Shown in pieces: positions 35,525 to 45,612 of a stretch of 64,000 nt of DNA. Numbering within the stretch: position 1 is the stretch's first letter; each line of letters starts with the position of its first letter. Both the position numbers and the translations under genes were made by a program. The DNA is taken from contig NZ_BMWZ01000003.1 in the NCBI RefSeq assembly GCF_014651495.1, positions 527,054 through 591,053 of the forward strand, read 5' to 3'. This DNA is from Algibacter mikhailovii. GTDB taxonomy: Bacteria > Bacteroidota > Bacteroidia > Flavobacteriales > Flavobacteriaceae. Under the pieces are notes generated by a model. It searched no databases. It was not told the origin of the DNA and saw only the letters and a program-made list of their open reading frames with translations.

Positions 35525-37183
35525 TTAGATAATTTTGGACAATAAGACGATATCATAGGCAGAGTCAATACTCACCATGCCATTTTTAACTTCAGTTTGA
35601 GTTCCAGAATAAGCATCAAAAAGAGTATCTCCCTCTTCAAACACAGTGGATACATCCAAATATTTTTTCCCAGAAGCTAAATCCAGTCCTACTACAACAA
35701 GATCATTATACCCCGCTTTAGAATACCTCCGTGAAAACAGATAAGGCTCCTTTGAAATCATTTGATGGCGCCCGGCTCCAACTGCAGGATGATTTACTCT
35801 AAACCGTCCCAATTTCTGCCAGTGATTCAATATATTTTTGGTCTCATCATCATTTTGTATCGCTTCCCAATTCATAAACGAACGTAATCTAGCATCACCT
35901 TCTGCGCCTTCAATAGCCAAATGACGTGCAGATTCATCGCCATAGTATACTTGAGAGGTTCCAGGACAAAGTAATAGTTTTATTCCTGCTTCATAAGGTT
36001 TCTCTCTATTGGGATCAAAAGGTTGTCCATCATCATGTGAACTCAAATAATTTAAAACGCCATACCCCTCTAAATCTGAATTTAATATTTCGGAATATTT
36101 GGTAAACATACTATCTAAATCTAATTGAGCGGCATTCCATTTCAACTCAAAATTTATCAGGCTATTAAAGCTGTTTTCAAAATAGTTTACCTTTTTATCT
36201 CCAAAATCAAAAGCCTTTTTGGCACTAATACTATAATTATAAACCTCGCCTACAAGGTAAAAATCTTGCGTGTTTAAAACTTTCGAAGGATTATTTTTTT
36301 TGAAGGCCTCAAAAGCGTAGTCACATTCCATTTTAAATTCTTGCCAAACATAAGGCTCTGTATGTTTTACCGTATCTACTCTGTAGCCATCAATCCCGAA
36401 TTCGGTAATATAATCTGTCAGCCATTTCATTATATAAAACCTTGGTGCTCTTGGGTGTCCTGTTCGTTTAAAAAACGCATCTAATTCCGCCATTTCTTGC
36501 TCATAACGTCCTTCTTTCTGCCATTTTTCAACCAATGGCAATGGCAGTTCTACAGCCTCATTACGCTCTGTTCTTACATCTGGAAGGTTATCCACCAAGG
36601 TACATGTCACTGTATTTTCAAAATTATTATAGTCACACTTAGGTGATGTCCTAACCCAATTATCTGGCCAAACAGCATCATTTTCAGTTACAGGACCAGT
36701 ATGATTTATTACAGCATCTAACAACACACGAATACCCTTTTTATGCGCTGCTTCTACCATGTCATGTAAATCTGCTTTTGTACCAAAATTTGGATCTAGA
36801 TTGGTCCAATCACTAGCCCAATAGCCATGAAAACCATAACTCATTCCTGTACCTTCATCTGTACCGCCATGTATTTGTTCTACAACCGGAGTCATCCAAA
36901 TGGCATTTATCCCCAAGTCAGTAAAATACCCTTCATTTATTTTTGCTGTCACACCTTTAATATCACCACCTTCAAATCCACGAAGCTTCGCTGTTTCTAG
37001 GGTTCGATTAAAGTTTACATCATTAGCTTTATCCCCATTGTTAAATCGATCTGTTAACAGAAAATACACATTGGCACCTTCCCAGATAAAAGGAACCTTT
37101 ACATCTTTAATTTGGGCTTTTTTAGCATTTTGACAACTGCCTAGGGTCACACAAAGGAATAGGAAAACAAGTATTTGTTTCAT
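35525..37183 (-). CDS. GH13 alpha-amylase lipoprotein
   Basis: The 552-residue protein has a lipoprotein signal (VFLFLCVTLGSC, Cys17). The GH13 barrel starts at about 35 (VYFLLTDRFNNGD) and carries DAVINH, nucleophile Asp in GIDGYRVDTVKH, acid/base Glu in YLVGEVYNY, and the third acid in LSSHDDGQPF. It should hydrolyse alpha-1,4-glucan at the cell envelope. The gene is 7 bases from the GH13 gene at 37190, in a tight run of carbohydrate-active genes. Endo versus exo action cannot be decided from sequence alone. Confidence 0.93.
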   Translation of the reverse strand: MKQILVFLFLCVTLGSCQNAKKAQIKDVKVPFIWEGANVYFLLTDRFNNGDKANDVNFNRTLETAKLRGFEGGDIKGVTAKINEGYFTDLGINAIWMTPVVEQIHGGTDEGTGMSYGFHGYWASDWTNLDPNFGTKADLHDMVEAAHKKGIRVLLDAVINHTGPVTENDAVWPDNWVRTSPKCDYNNFENTVTCTLVDNLPDVRTERNEAVELPLPLVEKWQKEGRYEQEMAELDAFFKRTGHPRAPRFYIMKWLTDYITEFGIDGYRVDTVKHTEPYVWQEFKMECDYAFEAFKKNNPSKVLNTQDFYLVGEVYNYSISAKKAFDFGDKKVNYFENSFNSLINFELKWNAAQLDLDSMFTKYSEILNSDLEGYGVLNYLSSHDDGQPFDPNREKPYEAGIKLLLCPGTSQVYYGDESARHLAIEGAEGDARLRSFMNWEAIQNDDETKNILNHWQKLGRFRVNHPAVGAGRHQMISKEPYLFSRRYSKAGYNDLVVVGLDLASGKKYLDVSTVFEEGDTLFDAYSGTQTEVKNGMVSIDSAYDIVLLSKII

Positions 37184-37189
37184 ATGATT

Positions 37190-39067
37190 TTATTGAACTT
37201 TTAATATTAATGATTGCAATGGATCTAGTTTTACTGTCAACGTTCCTTGCCCCTTACTCACAACTAATTCAGACTTAAATTGATTGTACAGTTGGTCGCT
37301 TACCGTATAAATCCCATCTTGTAAACCAATTAAATTTAAAACATCCATTGGAATATTCAAATCAAACTCGAATTCATTTTCTGCATCAAAATTGGAAATA
37401 ATAATTAGCTTTTCAGATGAGCTCCACCTTATAAACGACAATACTTTATCTGTATAATTTTCAGTATTCAGCCTATTGTATGCATGAATATCAACATATT
37501 CTCCAGCAAGCGCCTCGCTGTTAATGGTAAAATTCAATAAGCGTTTATAAAAATCTCTTAAATCTTTTTCAGCCTTGGTTAACTGACCACCGTCAAACTT
37601 TTTATCATTTAACCACCGTTGATGTGCAGGCACGCCAACATAGTCAAAAATAGAGGTACGCGTAGGCGAACCAAAACCTGCTTGCTCAGAACCATCTTCC
37701 CCAACTTCTTGACCAAAATAAATCATTGTTGGGGCCGTTGAAGAAGTTGCCGAAACAACCATAGCCGGCTTAGATTTTTCCGCTTTTCCAGCAAAATCTG
37801 GACTAGCTATGCGCTGCTCATCATGATTTTCAAGAAAATGTAACATATGGTGTTCAATATCTTTTAAATCATCCAATATTGGAGGAATATTATCTGTCTT
37901 ACCGTGTCCTTGAATCACATGCTTAATGGTATCATAAAGTTGCACCTTATCATAGAGATAATCCATTTTACCCTTCTTGATATAATCTCTATAAAGTGAA
38001 GGATTGTAAACTTCGGCCAATAAAAAGGCTTCTGAATTCTTCATTTTAATGCTTGAATTCATATAACTCCAAAATTCAACGGGTACCATTTCAGCCATGT
38101 CATATCTAAATCCATCAACCCCCATATCTAACCAATACAAGGCAATATCTCTAAATTTAACCCAAGAATTTGGAACAGTTTTATCTTGCCAAAACGCATA
38201 GTGTTTCTTGTAACCTTTCTGATCAAAACCTTCTGGTAATTCATCAAAATCCTTTTTTCCTTCAGGCGAAACACCGTAATTAACCTTCACCGTTTCATAC
38301 CAATCATTCATATTTGGTTTTGATGCCCTAGACCCATTACCCGTCCATTTTGAAGGATTTTCATCAAACACGCCATCAATAAGGGGGTTTTCTTCTCCGC
38401 CGAGAGGTAAATAATTATTTTCCCATGTTGGCAACTCGAAAGACTCTGTTGGGTTGTAATAAAAATTATTATTAACATGATAGGCTAAACTTGTATCATC
38501 GTCCTCTCCAAAATCTTTGACACCTTCAGGTTTAGAGCTACTCTTATAATTTCGCGCCACATGATTAGGAACAATATCTATAATAACTTTTAGCCCTGCA
38601 GAATGAGACCGTTTGATTAAGGCCTTAAATTCTTGAAGTCGGTTCTCCACATGTTCTGCTAAATCAGGATTTACATTGTAATAATCTTTTACAGCATATG
38701 GCGAGCCTGCACGTCCCTTAACAACTTCAGGGTCATCATTTGAAATGCCATAATTAGTATAATCCCTTATTACATCATGATGCGGCACTCCGGTATACCA
38801 AATATAGGTTACCCCTAAATCTTTTATTTCTTGCAGCGCTTTATCTGTAAAATCATTAAACTTCCCTACGCCGTTTTCTTCTATAGTACCCCATGGTTTA
38901 TTTCGCGTATTGGTATTACCGAACAAACGCGTAAACACCTGATAAACAACATCTTTTTTCTTTACCTCAATAGTTGAAGACACTGTAACCTCAACTTTAT
39001 TTTTCTTTTCTTCGCATGCTAAAACGCAAAAAACTAACGCCATTAATGTAATTTTTATTGGTTTCAT
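37190..39067 (-). CDS. GH13 alpha-amylase-family lipoprotein
   Basis: The 625-residue protein has a lipoprotein signal (LMALVFCVLAC, Cys18). The barrel begins VVYQVFTRLFGNTN and contains IIDIVPNHVARN, nucleophile Asp in GVDGFRYDMAEMVP, acid/base Glu in LLAEVYNP, and the third acid in FLENHDEQR. The C-terminal part is a beta domain typical of GH13. The substrate is an alpha-glucan oligosaccharide, perhaps with alpha-1,6 action. Tight spacing with the GH31 gene (2 bases) and the GH13 gene downstream marks an operon. Confidence 0.92.
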   Translation of the reverse strand: MKPIKITLMALVFCVLACEEKKNKVEVTVSSTIEVKKKDVVYQVFTRLFGNTNTRNKPWGTIEENGVGKFNDFTDKALQEIKDLGVTYIWYTGVPHHDVIRDYTNYGISNDDPEVVKGRAGSPYAVKDYYNVNPDLAEHVENRLQEFKALIKRSHSAGLKVIIDIVPNHVARNYKSSSKPEGVKDFGEDDDTSLAYHVNNNFYYNPTESFELPTWENNYLPLGGEENPLIDGVFDENPSKWTGNGSRASKPNMNDWYETVKVNYGVSPEGKKDFDELPEGFDQKGYKKHYAFWQDKTVPNSWVKFRDIALYWLDMGVDGFRYDMAEMVPVEFWSYMNSSIKMKNSEAFLLAEVYNPSLYRDYIKKGKMDYLYDKVQLYDTIKHVIQGHGKTDNIPPILDDLKDIEHHMLHFLENHDEQRIASPDFAGKAEKSKPAMVVSATSSTAPTMIYFGQEVGEDGSEQAGFGSPTRTSIFDYVGVPAHQRWLNDKKFDGGQLTKAEKDLRDFYKRLLNFTINSEALAGEYVDIHAYNRLNTENYTDKVLSFIRWSSSEKLIIISNFDAENEFEFDLNIPMDVLNLIGLQDGIYTVSDQLYNQFKSELVVSKGQGTLTVKLDPLQSLILKVQ

Positions 39068-39069
39068 TT

Positions 39070-41457
39070 TTAAAATTTTATTTTCACTTCTTTTTCTTCA
39101 GAAGTACCCCAAACTAAGGGAATCGTTAGGGTCTTTGATTCAGAAGACCAGTTAAATGGAATTTTACCACCATTAGTCTTTATATGTTTTGGTTTGTTTG
39201 ATATATTATGAATTATCAATTCCATATTTTTTGTATTTAACTGACCCTCAATTTCATGATTTGATTCAAAGTCAATTTTCAATTTATTTTTTTCCACATG
39301 TGCTTTGAAAGTTAATAGTTGGTACTGCCCTTTCTCATAAGCCATAGGTGTTTTACCATCATCATCATAAAGTTGACCATCACTTTCTTTGACAGAGTGA
39401 TGATGATAATAATGAAGTTCTAGTGCATCAGAATTGTACTCCGCTGTACTTTGCATAGGCTTTGCCATAGGAATAAATGCTCCTGCACGCACATAGGTTG
39501 GAATGGCATGCTCTACAGTTAATACCGTTTTAAACTGCCCGCCTTTAATAACTTCAGTACTGTAAAAATGAAACCAAAAACTGTGTTTTGGGAAATACAC
39601 ATGTTGTTCTTTTAAACCAGGTTCTAAAATGGGAGCGACTAAAAAGTCATTGCCCCATAAATACGTTTTAGAATATGACTGAAGTTTTGCATTTTCTGGT
39701 TCCTCAAAAAACAAAGGACGCATGAAAGGTTTACCCATTTGATTGTTTTCAAAAACCAAATTATAATTATAGGGTAACAACTTATAGCGTAATTCTATGG
39801 CTTGTTTAGCTAAGGCCTTAGTGCTATCACTTCTATAAACGGGCTCACTAGGCACTTCTTCCTGAGCATGAGGTCTGTAAACGGGTTGAAAAACACCATA
39901 TTGCAACCACCGTATGTATAACTCGTCATCCAAATTTGGACCAGCAAAGCCACCTAAATCAGAATGCATATAACTCAAGCCTTGCATCCCCATTTGTATT
40001 GCAATTTCGGGTTGACTTTGTAAGCCTCCCCATGTTCTATTCACATCACCTGACCAAGGAATTAAACCATAGCGCTGTGATCCTGAATACCCAGCACGCA
40101 TTAAAATAAAAGGTCTTACCTCGGGGTAATCTCTTTGATAGCCTTCAAAAACCAACCTTGCCCAATCATGTCCGTAGATATTATGAACTTCATTAGCTGT
40201 CCCCGTAGCATGCAGTAGTTCTTTAGGATGTACTTCGGGTTCACCCAAATCACCCCAAATACCAGCGACACCTTTATCAATAATTTCACTTTTATAAATA
40301 TCCCAAAACCATTGTTCACCTTCAGGTTTATATATATCAATGAGCCCTGTATTACCAAAATAAAAATCATAAGTAAAAGGGTTGCCTAAAGAATCTTTTG
40401 CCATGACATCTTTTGAAACAGCATCTTCCCAACGGCTTGAAGTGGTTAAAACAAAAGGTTCTGTTATTGCAATTGTTTTAACGTGTTTATCATTTAAGCG
40501 TGACACCATACCTTCAAAATCTGGAAACGAATCTTTAAACACTTCCAAATTACCCATAGTACCTTGAAGCTCCTTTCCAAACCAGTACAAGTCTAAAATT
40601 ATTGCATCAACGGGTATACTATCAGACTTGAAGGCCTCAATAGTTGCCTCAGTCTCCTCTTGTGAGTGATATCCAAATCGACTTGAAAAATTACCCAAAG
40701 CCCATCTTGGAGGTATGGGCTGCCTTCCCGTTAATTTGGTATAATTCGCAATAACATCTAACCAAGAATCACTAGCAATTACTTGATAGGTTTTACGCCC
40801 CGATATGGTTTCATAAGTAAGCGTATTATCAGCATTACTATCTAAATCTAAAAACCCTATTGGCGCATTGTCAAAATGGACCATATACTGCTTAGAAGAG
40901 ATAACTAAGGGCAATGTGAAATTCATCAATTCGCTCGTCGTTTCGTAACCATAATGGGCTTTGTTGTATAATTCTAGTCTATGACCACGGCGATTCATCC
41001 CTAATGCTCTTGCACCTCCGCCGTACAAAATTTCATCTTCTTTTAAATTAAATTGAATGGTCTCTAAACTATCATTTTTAACATAGCCAGTCTTTTCAGA
41101 AATCATCGGGTTCCCCTTATAGCTATACGAAATTTGAAAAGGTTGTTTTTGTATAAAAACTGAAACGCCTTGGGTTTCAAAATCATATCCAGAATCAGAA
41201 ACTGATGACGTATATTCAACGTTCTTTTTCTCCAAAACTACAGCATGAGACGCTTTTTGAACAGGATCACCCTTAGGAATAAAGGTGGTTTCAACAATGT
41301 GCTCATTATAAAATTGAATATGATATGCTCCATCATTTACTAAAACCTCAATGCCGTTTTGCCTTTCATTCAACGTTTCAAATTTCCTATCGGTGTTCTG
41401 GGCAATACTCCCTTGAAAAACAAGGGCAGCTAACCATGTATAAACAAACTTTTTCAT
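39070..41457 (-). CDS. GH31 alpha-glucosidase, exported
   Basis: The 795-residue protein starts with a cleavable signal peptide (FVYTWLAALVFQGSIAQ). It shows the GH31 plan: N-terminal beta domain, then a barrel with DAIILDLYWFGKELQG, nucleophile Asp in GIWGDLGEPEVH, acid/base region RPFILMRAGYSGSQRY and YMHSDLGGFAG, and C-terminal beta domains. It would release glucose from the non-reducing ends of maltodextrins in the periplasm. It is 7 bases from the upstream esterase gene. The alpha-glucan context argues against a xylosidase role. Confidence 0.93.
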   Translation of the reverse strand: MKKFVYTWLAALVFQGSIAQNTDRKFETLNERQNGIEVLVNDGAYHIQFYNEHIVETTFIPKGDPVQKASHAVVLEKKNVEYTSSVSDSGYDFETQGVSVFIQKQPFQISYSYKGNPMISEKTGYVKNDSLETIQFNLKEDEILYGGGARALGMNRRGHRLELYNKAHYGYETTSELMNFTLPLVISSKQYMVHFDNAPIGFLDLDSNADNTLTYETISGRKTYQVIASDSWLDVIANYTKLTGRQPIPPRWALGNFSSRFGYHSQEETEATIEAFKSDSIPVDAIILDLYWFGKELQGTMGNLEVFKDSFPDFEGMVSRLNDKHVKTIAITEPFVLTTSSRWEDAVSKDVMAKDSLGNPFTYDFYFGNTGLIDIYKPEGEQWFWDIYKSEIIDKGVAGIWGDLGEPEVHPKELLHATGTANEVHNIYGHDWARLVFEGYQRDYPEVRPFILMRAGYSGSQRYGLIPWSGDVNRTWGGLQSQPEIAIQMGMQGLSYMHSDLGGFAGPNLDDELYIRWLQYGVFQPVYRPHAQEEVPSEPVYRSDSTKALAKQAIELRYKLLPYNYNLVFENNQMGKPFMRPLFFEEPENAKLQSYSKTYLWGNDFLVAPILEPGLKEQHVYFPKHSFWFHFYSTEVIKGGQFKTVLTVEHAIPTYVRAGAFIPMAKPMQSTAEYNSDALELHYYHHHSVKESDGQLYDDDGKTPMAYEKGQYQLLTFKAHVEKNKLKIDFESNHEIEGQLNTKNMELIIHNISNKPKHIKTNGGKIPFNWSSESKTLTIPLVWGTSEEKEVKIKF

Positions 41458-41464
41458 ATCAACT

Positions 41465-42460
41465 TTATTCTTTTCCTAATAAAAAGGTTAATGGAATGTC
41501 TAACCTCTGATTCCACGAATTCTCAGAATGGTCTGTGCCCTCAAATTTAAAGTTTTTAAAATTCGCTTCTGTGTACCCTTTTTTAGTTAAAATAGTATTA
41601 ACCGTAGTTGCGTATTGGGGATAATGTACGTCTAATGTTTCCGTTCCATAATCAAAATATATTTTATGTGTGCTTGAATCCGGTAAATAGGATTTCATAT
41701 AGTTAAAAATAACCTTTGGAAGCGGATTATCTTCAATAGGAGCTGCCCCAATCCAATGCGTTGAAATACATGCCGCCCCGCTAAAAATATTAGGATATTC
41801 AGAAATAGCGTACATACTCATTAAACCACCCATACTTGACCCCATGACAAAAGTATTTTCCATATTTTCATGTACTGAAAACTCAGAATCAACAATTGGT
41901 TTAAGTTCTTCAACTAAAAACTTCAAATAATTATCACCATAAAGTATATTCCCTTGTTTAATGTGATTTGATTGTAATTCAATTATTTTTTTTTCTGCTT
42001 CATTCAATAAATAAAAAGCTTTTTGCGGGAACAGATCTTGCCAACGTAACTCAGGAATATTGTGAATAGCCACAACAATAAAATCTTCAGTTTTACCATC
42101 TTTCATTAGTTTTGAGGCCCATTCATCAACTTTCCACTCCTGCTTGTTCCATGTGGTGGTGCTATCAAAAAGCATTTGACCATCGTGCATATATAGCACT
42201 GAATACTTATTTTCTTTAGAATAGCTTTCGGGCAACCAAACATCTACCGGTCTAGACTTAATAAATTTGGACGGAAAACTATCCATTCTCATGAGCTTCC
42301 CACTAAATAATTGAGCATCTGAATATCCTTTGAAATATTTCATGGATACTTTTTGATGATCAACTAAATCTTCTTTTCGATTTTCATTTTTGCATGACAT
42401 TAAGCTCAACAAACCAATCATTACAGCTAAATTCGATATAAAAAACAACCTTTTTCTCAT
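41465..42460 (-). CDS. Esterase D-type alpha/beta hydrolase lipoprotein
   Basis: The 331-residue protein has a lipoprotein signal ending near SLMSC (Cys about 23). It shows the putative-esterase family fold (PF00756-like): SVLYMHDGQMLFD, DFIVVAIHN, the nucleophile Ser in VMGSSMGGLMSMYAI, and a His in GTDHSENSWN. Such enzymes cleave ester-linked acyl groups, often from polysaccharides. It sits directly between a second esterase gene and the GH31 gene with gaps of 2 and 7 bases. The acyl group it removes is unknown; deacylation of a substituted alpha-glucan is an inference. Confidence 0.85.
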   Translation of the reverse strand: MRKRLFFISNLAVMIGLLSLMSCKNENRKEDLVDHQKVSMKYFKGYSDAQLFSGKLMRMDSFPSKFIKSRPVDVWLPESYSKENKYSVLYMHDGQMLFDSTTTWNKQEWKVDEWASKLMKDGKTEDFIVVAIHNIPELRWQDLFPQKAFYLLNEAEKKIIELQSNHIKQGNILYGDNYLKFLVEELKPIVDSEFSVHENMENTFVMGSSMGGLMSMYAISEYPNIFSGAACISTHWIGAAPIEDNPLPKVIFNYMKSYLPDSSTHKIYFDYGTETLDVHYPQYATTVNTILTKKGYTEANFKNFKFEGTDHSENSWNQRLDIPLTFLLGKE

Positions 42461-42462
42461 AA

Positions 42463-43638
42463 TTATTCTACCTTAAATAACCACTTAATAGCATCTTCAA
42501 ATTCTGCGCTCCAAAATGATTCTGAATGCGTTCCATTAGGCGCTATCTTTTCAATTATATTTTGTTCAGGAAAACCAGTTGACTTAATTAACTGAACCAT
42601 TTTAGTCATGTTTTCAACATGTTCCTGCCCTTCATTACCCCCAATCAAATAATACAACCTTGTATTAGGGATATCACTATGCTTCTTTGTAAAGTCATAA
42701 CAAGCCCCAACCGACCAAAATGAAGGCGAAAACACACCAGCCTTGCCAAAAACATCCGGAGCTTTAAAGGCGGCATAATGTGCAAATAACCCACCTAGTG
42801 AAGCGCCCATAATTGCTGTATTTTGAACATCAATCTGGGTTCGAAAAGCAGCATCTATTTTGGGTTTTAATGTTTCTACTAGGAACTGTAAAAAAGATGC
42901 AGCCCTACCTTTTCCAAAGGCATCATTATCCCAAGCAGAATACTCACTAAAGCGTTTATCTCCACCGTGATCAATGGCAACAACTATTACATTAAAATCT
43001 GTTTCTTCATGGATCCTGTTTAATGTCTCATCAACTTTCCATTCGCCGCTGTAAGAGGTGGACTCATCAAAAACATTCTGGCCATCTAGCATATATAAAA
43101 CAGGATAACGCGTGTTGACCTCATCATATTTGGACGGTAAATAAACACTAATTTTGCCTTGTCTATTCAGTTGAGGAAATTCAAAATTAGCATCAAATAC
43201 TTGAACATTTTTAGAGGCCGTTGACACTTTCTTATGTGTACTTGAATCCTGCCATTGTGCAATGTTTACTTTAACGGTATCCTTTAATTTGTTAAAGGCG
43301 TAAAACCTATTGTCTATAGGGTTTCCATTTAAAGCACATTCTACGGTCTCCCAATTACCTTTGGTAAATTTAAAAGTGAAAAGCTCTTTATACTTAGGAA
43401 TGGAAATGTAATATTGTTTTCCTACTTGTTTTAATTTAAATTGCTCTCGCCCTCCTGACCAACCTTCAAAATTACCAGACAGATAAAGATGATCATCGTA
43501 ACTATGATTTTCAGGTAAGGCATCTATAACAAATGTTACAACCTCTTCTCCTAAAACCGCATTATCATCACCCTTTCTGTTGTCCTTACAACAGATTAAA
43601 ATAGTGATCATACCGAAGATTAAAACAAGGCTTCTCAT
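42463..43638 (-). CDS. Esterase lipoprotein with an N-terminal starch-binding-like domain
   Basis: The 391-residue protein has a lipoprotein signal (VLIFGMITILICC). Residues about 25-130 form a CBM20/E-set-like domain (HLYLSGNFEGWSGG, YKELFTFKFTKGNWE), and residues about 145-391 an esterase domain with VLYMLDGQNVFDE, VIVVAIDHGG, Ser in IMGASLGGLFAHYAAF, and His in NGTHSESFW. The binding domain suggests that the enzyme acts on, or next to, alpha-glucan chains. It is 2 bases upstream of a second esterase gene, in the same operon. Confidence 0.87.
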   Translation of the reverse strand: MRSLVLIFGMITILICCKDNRKGDDNAVLGEEVVTFVIDALPENHSYDDHLYLSGNFEGWSGGREQFKLKQVGKQYYISIPKYKELFTFKFTKGNWETVECALNGNPIDNRFYAFNKLKDTVKVNIAQWQDSSTHKKVSTASKNVQVFDANFEFPQLNRQGKISVYLPSKYDEVNTRYPVLYMLDGQNVFDESTSYSGEWKVDETLNRIHEETDFNVIVVAIDHGGDKRFSEYSAWDNDAFGKGRAASFLQFLVETLKPKIDAAFRTQIDVQNTAIMGASLGGLFAHYAAFKAPDVFGKAGVFSPSFWSVGACYDFTKKHSDIPNTRLYYLIGGNEGQEHVENMTKMVQLIKSTGFPEQNIIEKIAPNGTHSESFWSAEFEDAIKWLFKVE

Positions 43639-43666
43639 TTGTACTATTACATCTTTAAGTGACCTA

Positions 43667-45595
43667 TTAATTTAGTTTAGTAGTCAAAACAAGACTACCT
43701 TTTGTGTCTAATTTTAATGTATTCCCCCAAATAAATTCAGCACCGGTTATAATATTCTTAACCTTCTTCGCATTCAAACCTACCTCATCAAATCTCGTTA
43801 AATCTATTCTTACAGGTTTTTCATTCTTATTAATGACATGAATTACGGTTTCATCTTGAACCTGTCTAAACAAAATATAAACGCCATCCTTTGGCGCGAA
43901 GTGTACGGTTTCGCCCTGATGAATGGCTTTGCTTACTTTTCTGTAATTCAACATTATTTTTAAATAAGACTGCATGTCTTTCTGCGCTTCAGAAAGGCCT
44001 TTACCAGTAAAACCATTAATAGCATCTTCGGACCAACCCCCCGGAAAATCGGTTCTTACTAGCCCATGATCACCTGGTTTTTCAAAATCATTCATTAGAA
44101 GTTCTGTACCGTAATAAATCTGTGTAATTCGGGGCAGCACTAACATATAACTCAAGGCCGCCTTTGTGTTATTAATATCACCATTTAGTTGTGTGAAAAT
44201 GCGGCTCATATCATGATTATCAGGAAAAATCATAACATCCTTAGGGCTCGCATAATGAAAATCATTAGCTAAGCCTTCATACATTTTAACCAAGCCTGTA
44301 TCCCACTTTTCTTCCTCATTTAAAGCTTCAACAATTAACCGTTGCATGGCAAAATCCATGGGAGATTTCAAATTTGAATCATAGCCATCTTTATTATTTG
44401 CACCATCTTGCCAGTAACCAATTAATAAGGGATTATAACTCCATTCCTCACCTACTATTGAGAAATTGGGATACTCTTCCATAATAGCACCTGCCCAGTT
44501 ACTCATAAATGTTTTATCAGGATAAGGATATGTATCTTGACGGATACCTCCTAACTCTGCCGTCTCAATCCACCAAATACTATTCTGAATAAGATACTTG
44601 GCCATAAAAGGATTACGCTGATTTAAATCTGGCATAGTAGAGACAAACCAACCATCAGACATTCCTTTTTTATCACTTTTAGAAGCATAACGATCTTGAT
44701 TGGTAGTCCGTCTATGATTTGACGTGATTAGCGTTCCTTTATTCTCAAAGTTTTCTTGATAATTAAGCCAATCTTTAAAAGGCAAATCGGTTATCCACCA
44801 ATGCTCACTTCCGCAATGATTGACCACCTGATCCATGACCAATTTTATACCATGTTTTTTTGCTTCTTCAGCCAATTCAAGATAATCATTCATGTCACCA
44901 TACCTCGGATCTATTTCATAATAATCTGTAATAGCATAACCATGATAGGACGACTTAGGCATATTATTAGTCAATAAAGGACACGACCAAATAGCCGTAA
45001 AACCCATATCTTGAATATAATCTAAATGCTGTATAATACCCTCTATGTCACCGCCATGGCGCGCATAGTCATCTGTTCTATCAATGGTTTTTTCCTTTAA
45101 GCTTGTATTAATGTCATTACCATTGTTTGCATTTGCAAAACGATCTGGGGTTATTAAATAAATGGCATCACTACTATCAAAACCAACAAAATCTTCTGCT
45201 TGTTTTTTACGTGCTCTAAGCTCATATGTTTGCTCTAATAAGTCACCATTTTTAAATTTAAACGTAATATTAAACTTCCCGGGTTTAGTTTTTTCTGAAA
45301 TAATTAAATCAATAAACAAATAATTTGGACTGTCAGCATTGTGAACTTTTTCTATGGAAACACCTTGATAAGCTACTTCTGGTTCTGCTTGAGAAATATT
45401 AGGATGCTTCACCAGAAGTTGTAGCTCCGTGTTTTTAAAACCTATCCACCAATGCATTGGTTCAATGCGTTCAATATCATCCTTAAAATCGACACCTACT
45501 GATTCTTCTTGGGCAGTAACAGTCTCCGCCACTTGCTCTTTGCATGATAGAAGGAGACATAGACTCAAAATAGGTATAATAAAAACAGCTTTCAT
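43667..45595 (-). CDS. GH13 neopullulanase-like amylase lipoprotein (SusA-like)
   Basis: The 642-residue protein has a lipoprotein signal (IIPILSLCLLLSC, Cys18). A neopullulanase-type N-terminal domain (about 40-125) is followed by a GH13 barrel with DQVVNHCG, nucleophile Asp in GGIRQDTYPY, acid/base Glu in IVGEEWSYN and PDNHDMSR, then a C-terminal beta domain. It resembles the SusA enzymes that cut maltodextrins in the periplasm. It is the secreted twin of the signal-less protein at 33507-35381. It follows the GH65 gene after 17 bases. Confidence 0.93.
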   Translation of the reverse strand: MKAVFIIPILSLCLLLSCKEQVAETVTAQEESVGVDFKDDIERIEPMHWWIGFKNTELQLLVKHPNISQAEPEVAYQGVSIEKVHNADSPNYLFIDLIISEKTKPGKFNITFKFKNGDLLEQTYELRARKKQAEDFVGFDSSDAIYLITPDRFANANNGNDINTSLKEKTIDRTDDYARHGGDIEGIIQHLDYIQDMGFTAIWSCPLLTNNMPKSSYHGYAITDYYEIDPRYGDMNDYLELAEEAKKHGIKLVMDQVVNHCGSEHWWITDLPFKDWLNYQENFENKGTLITSNHRRTTNQDRYASKSDKKGMSDGWFVSTMPDLNQRNPFMAKYLIQNSIWWIETAELGGIRQDTYPYPDKTFMSNWAGAIMEEYPNFSIVGEEWSYNPLLIGYWQDGANNKDGYDSNLKSPMDFAMQRLIVEALNEEEKWDTGLVKMYEGLANDFHYASPKDVMIFPDNHDMSRIFTQLNGDINNTKAALSYMLVLPRITQIYYGTELLMNDFEKPGDHGLVRTDFPGGWSEDAINGFTGKGLSEAQKDMQSYLKIMLNYRKVSKAIHQGETVHFAPKDGVYILFRQVQDETVIHVINKNEKPVRIDLTRFDEVGLNAKKVKNIITGAEFIWGNTLKLDTKGSLVLTTKLN

Positions 45596-45612
45596 AATTT
45601 GCTTTTTTATAG

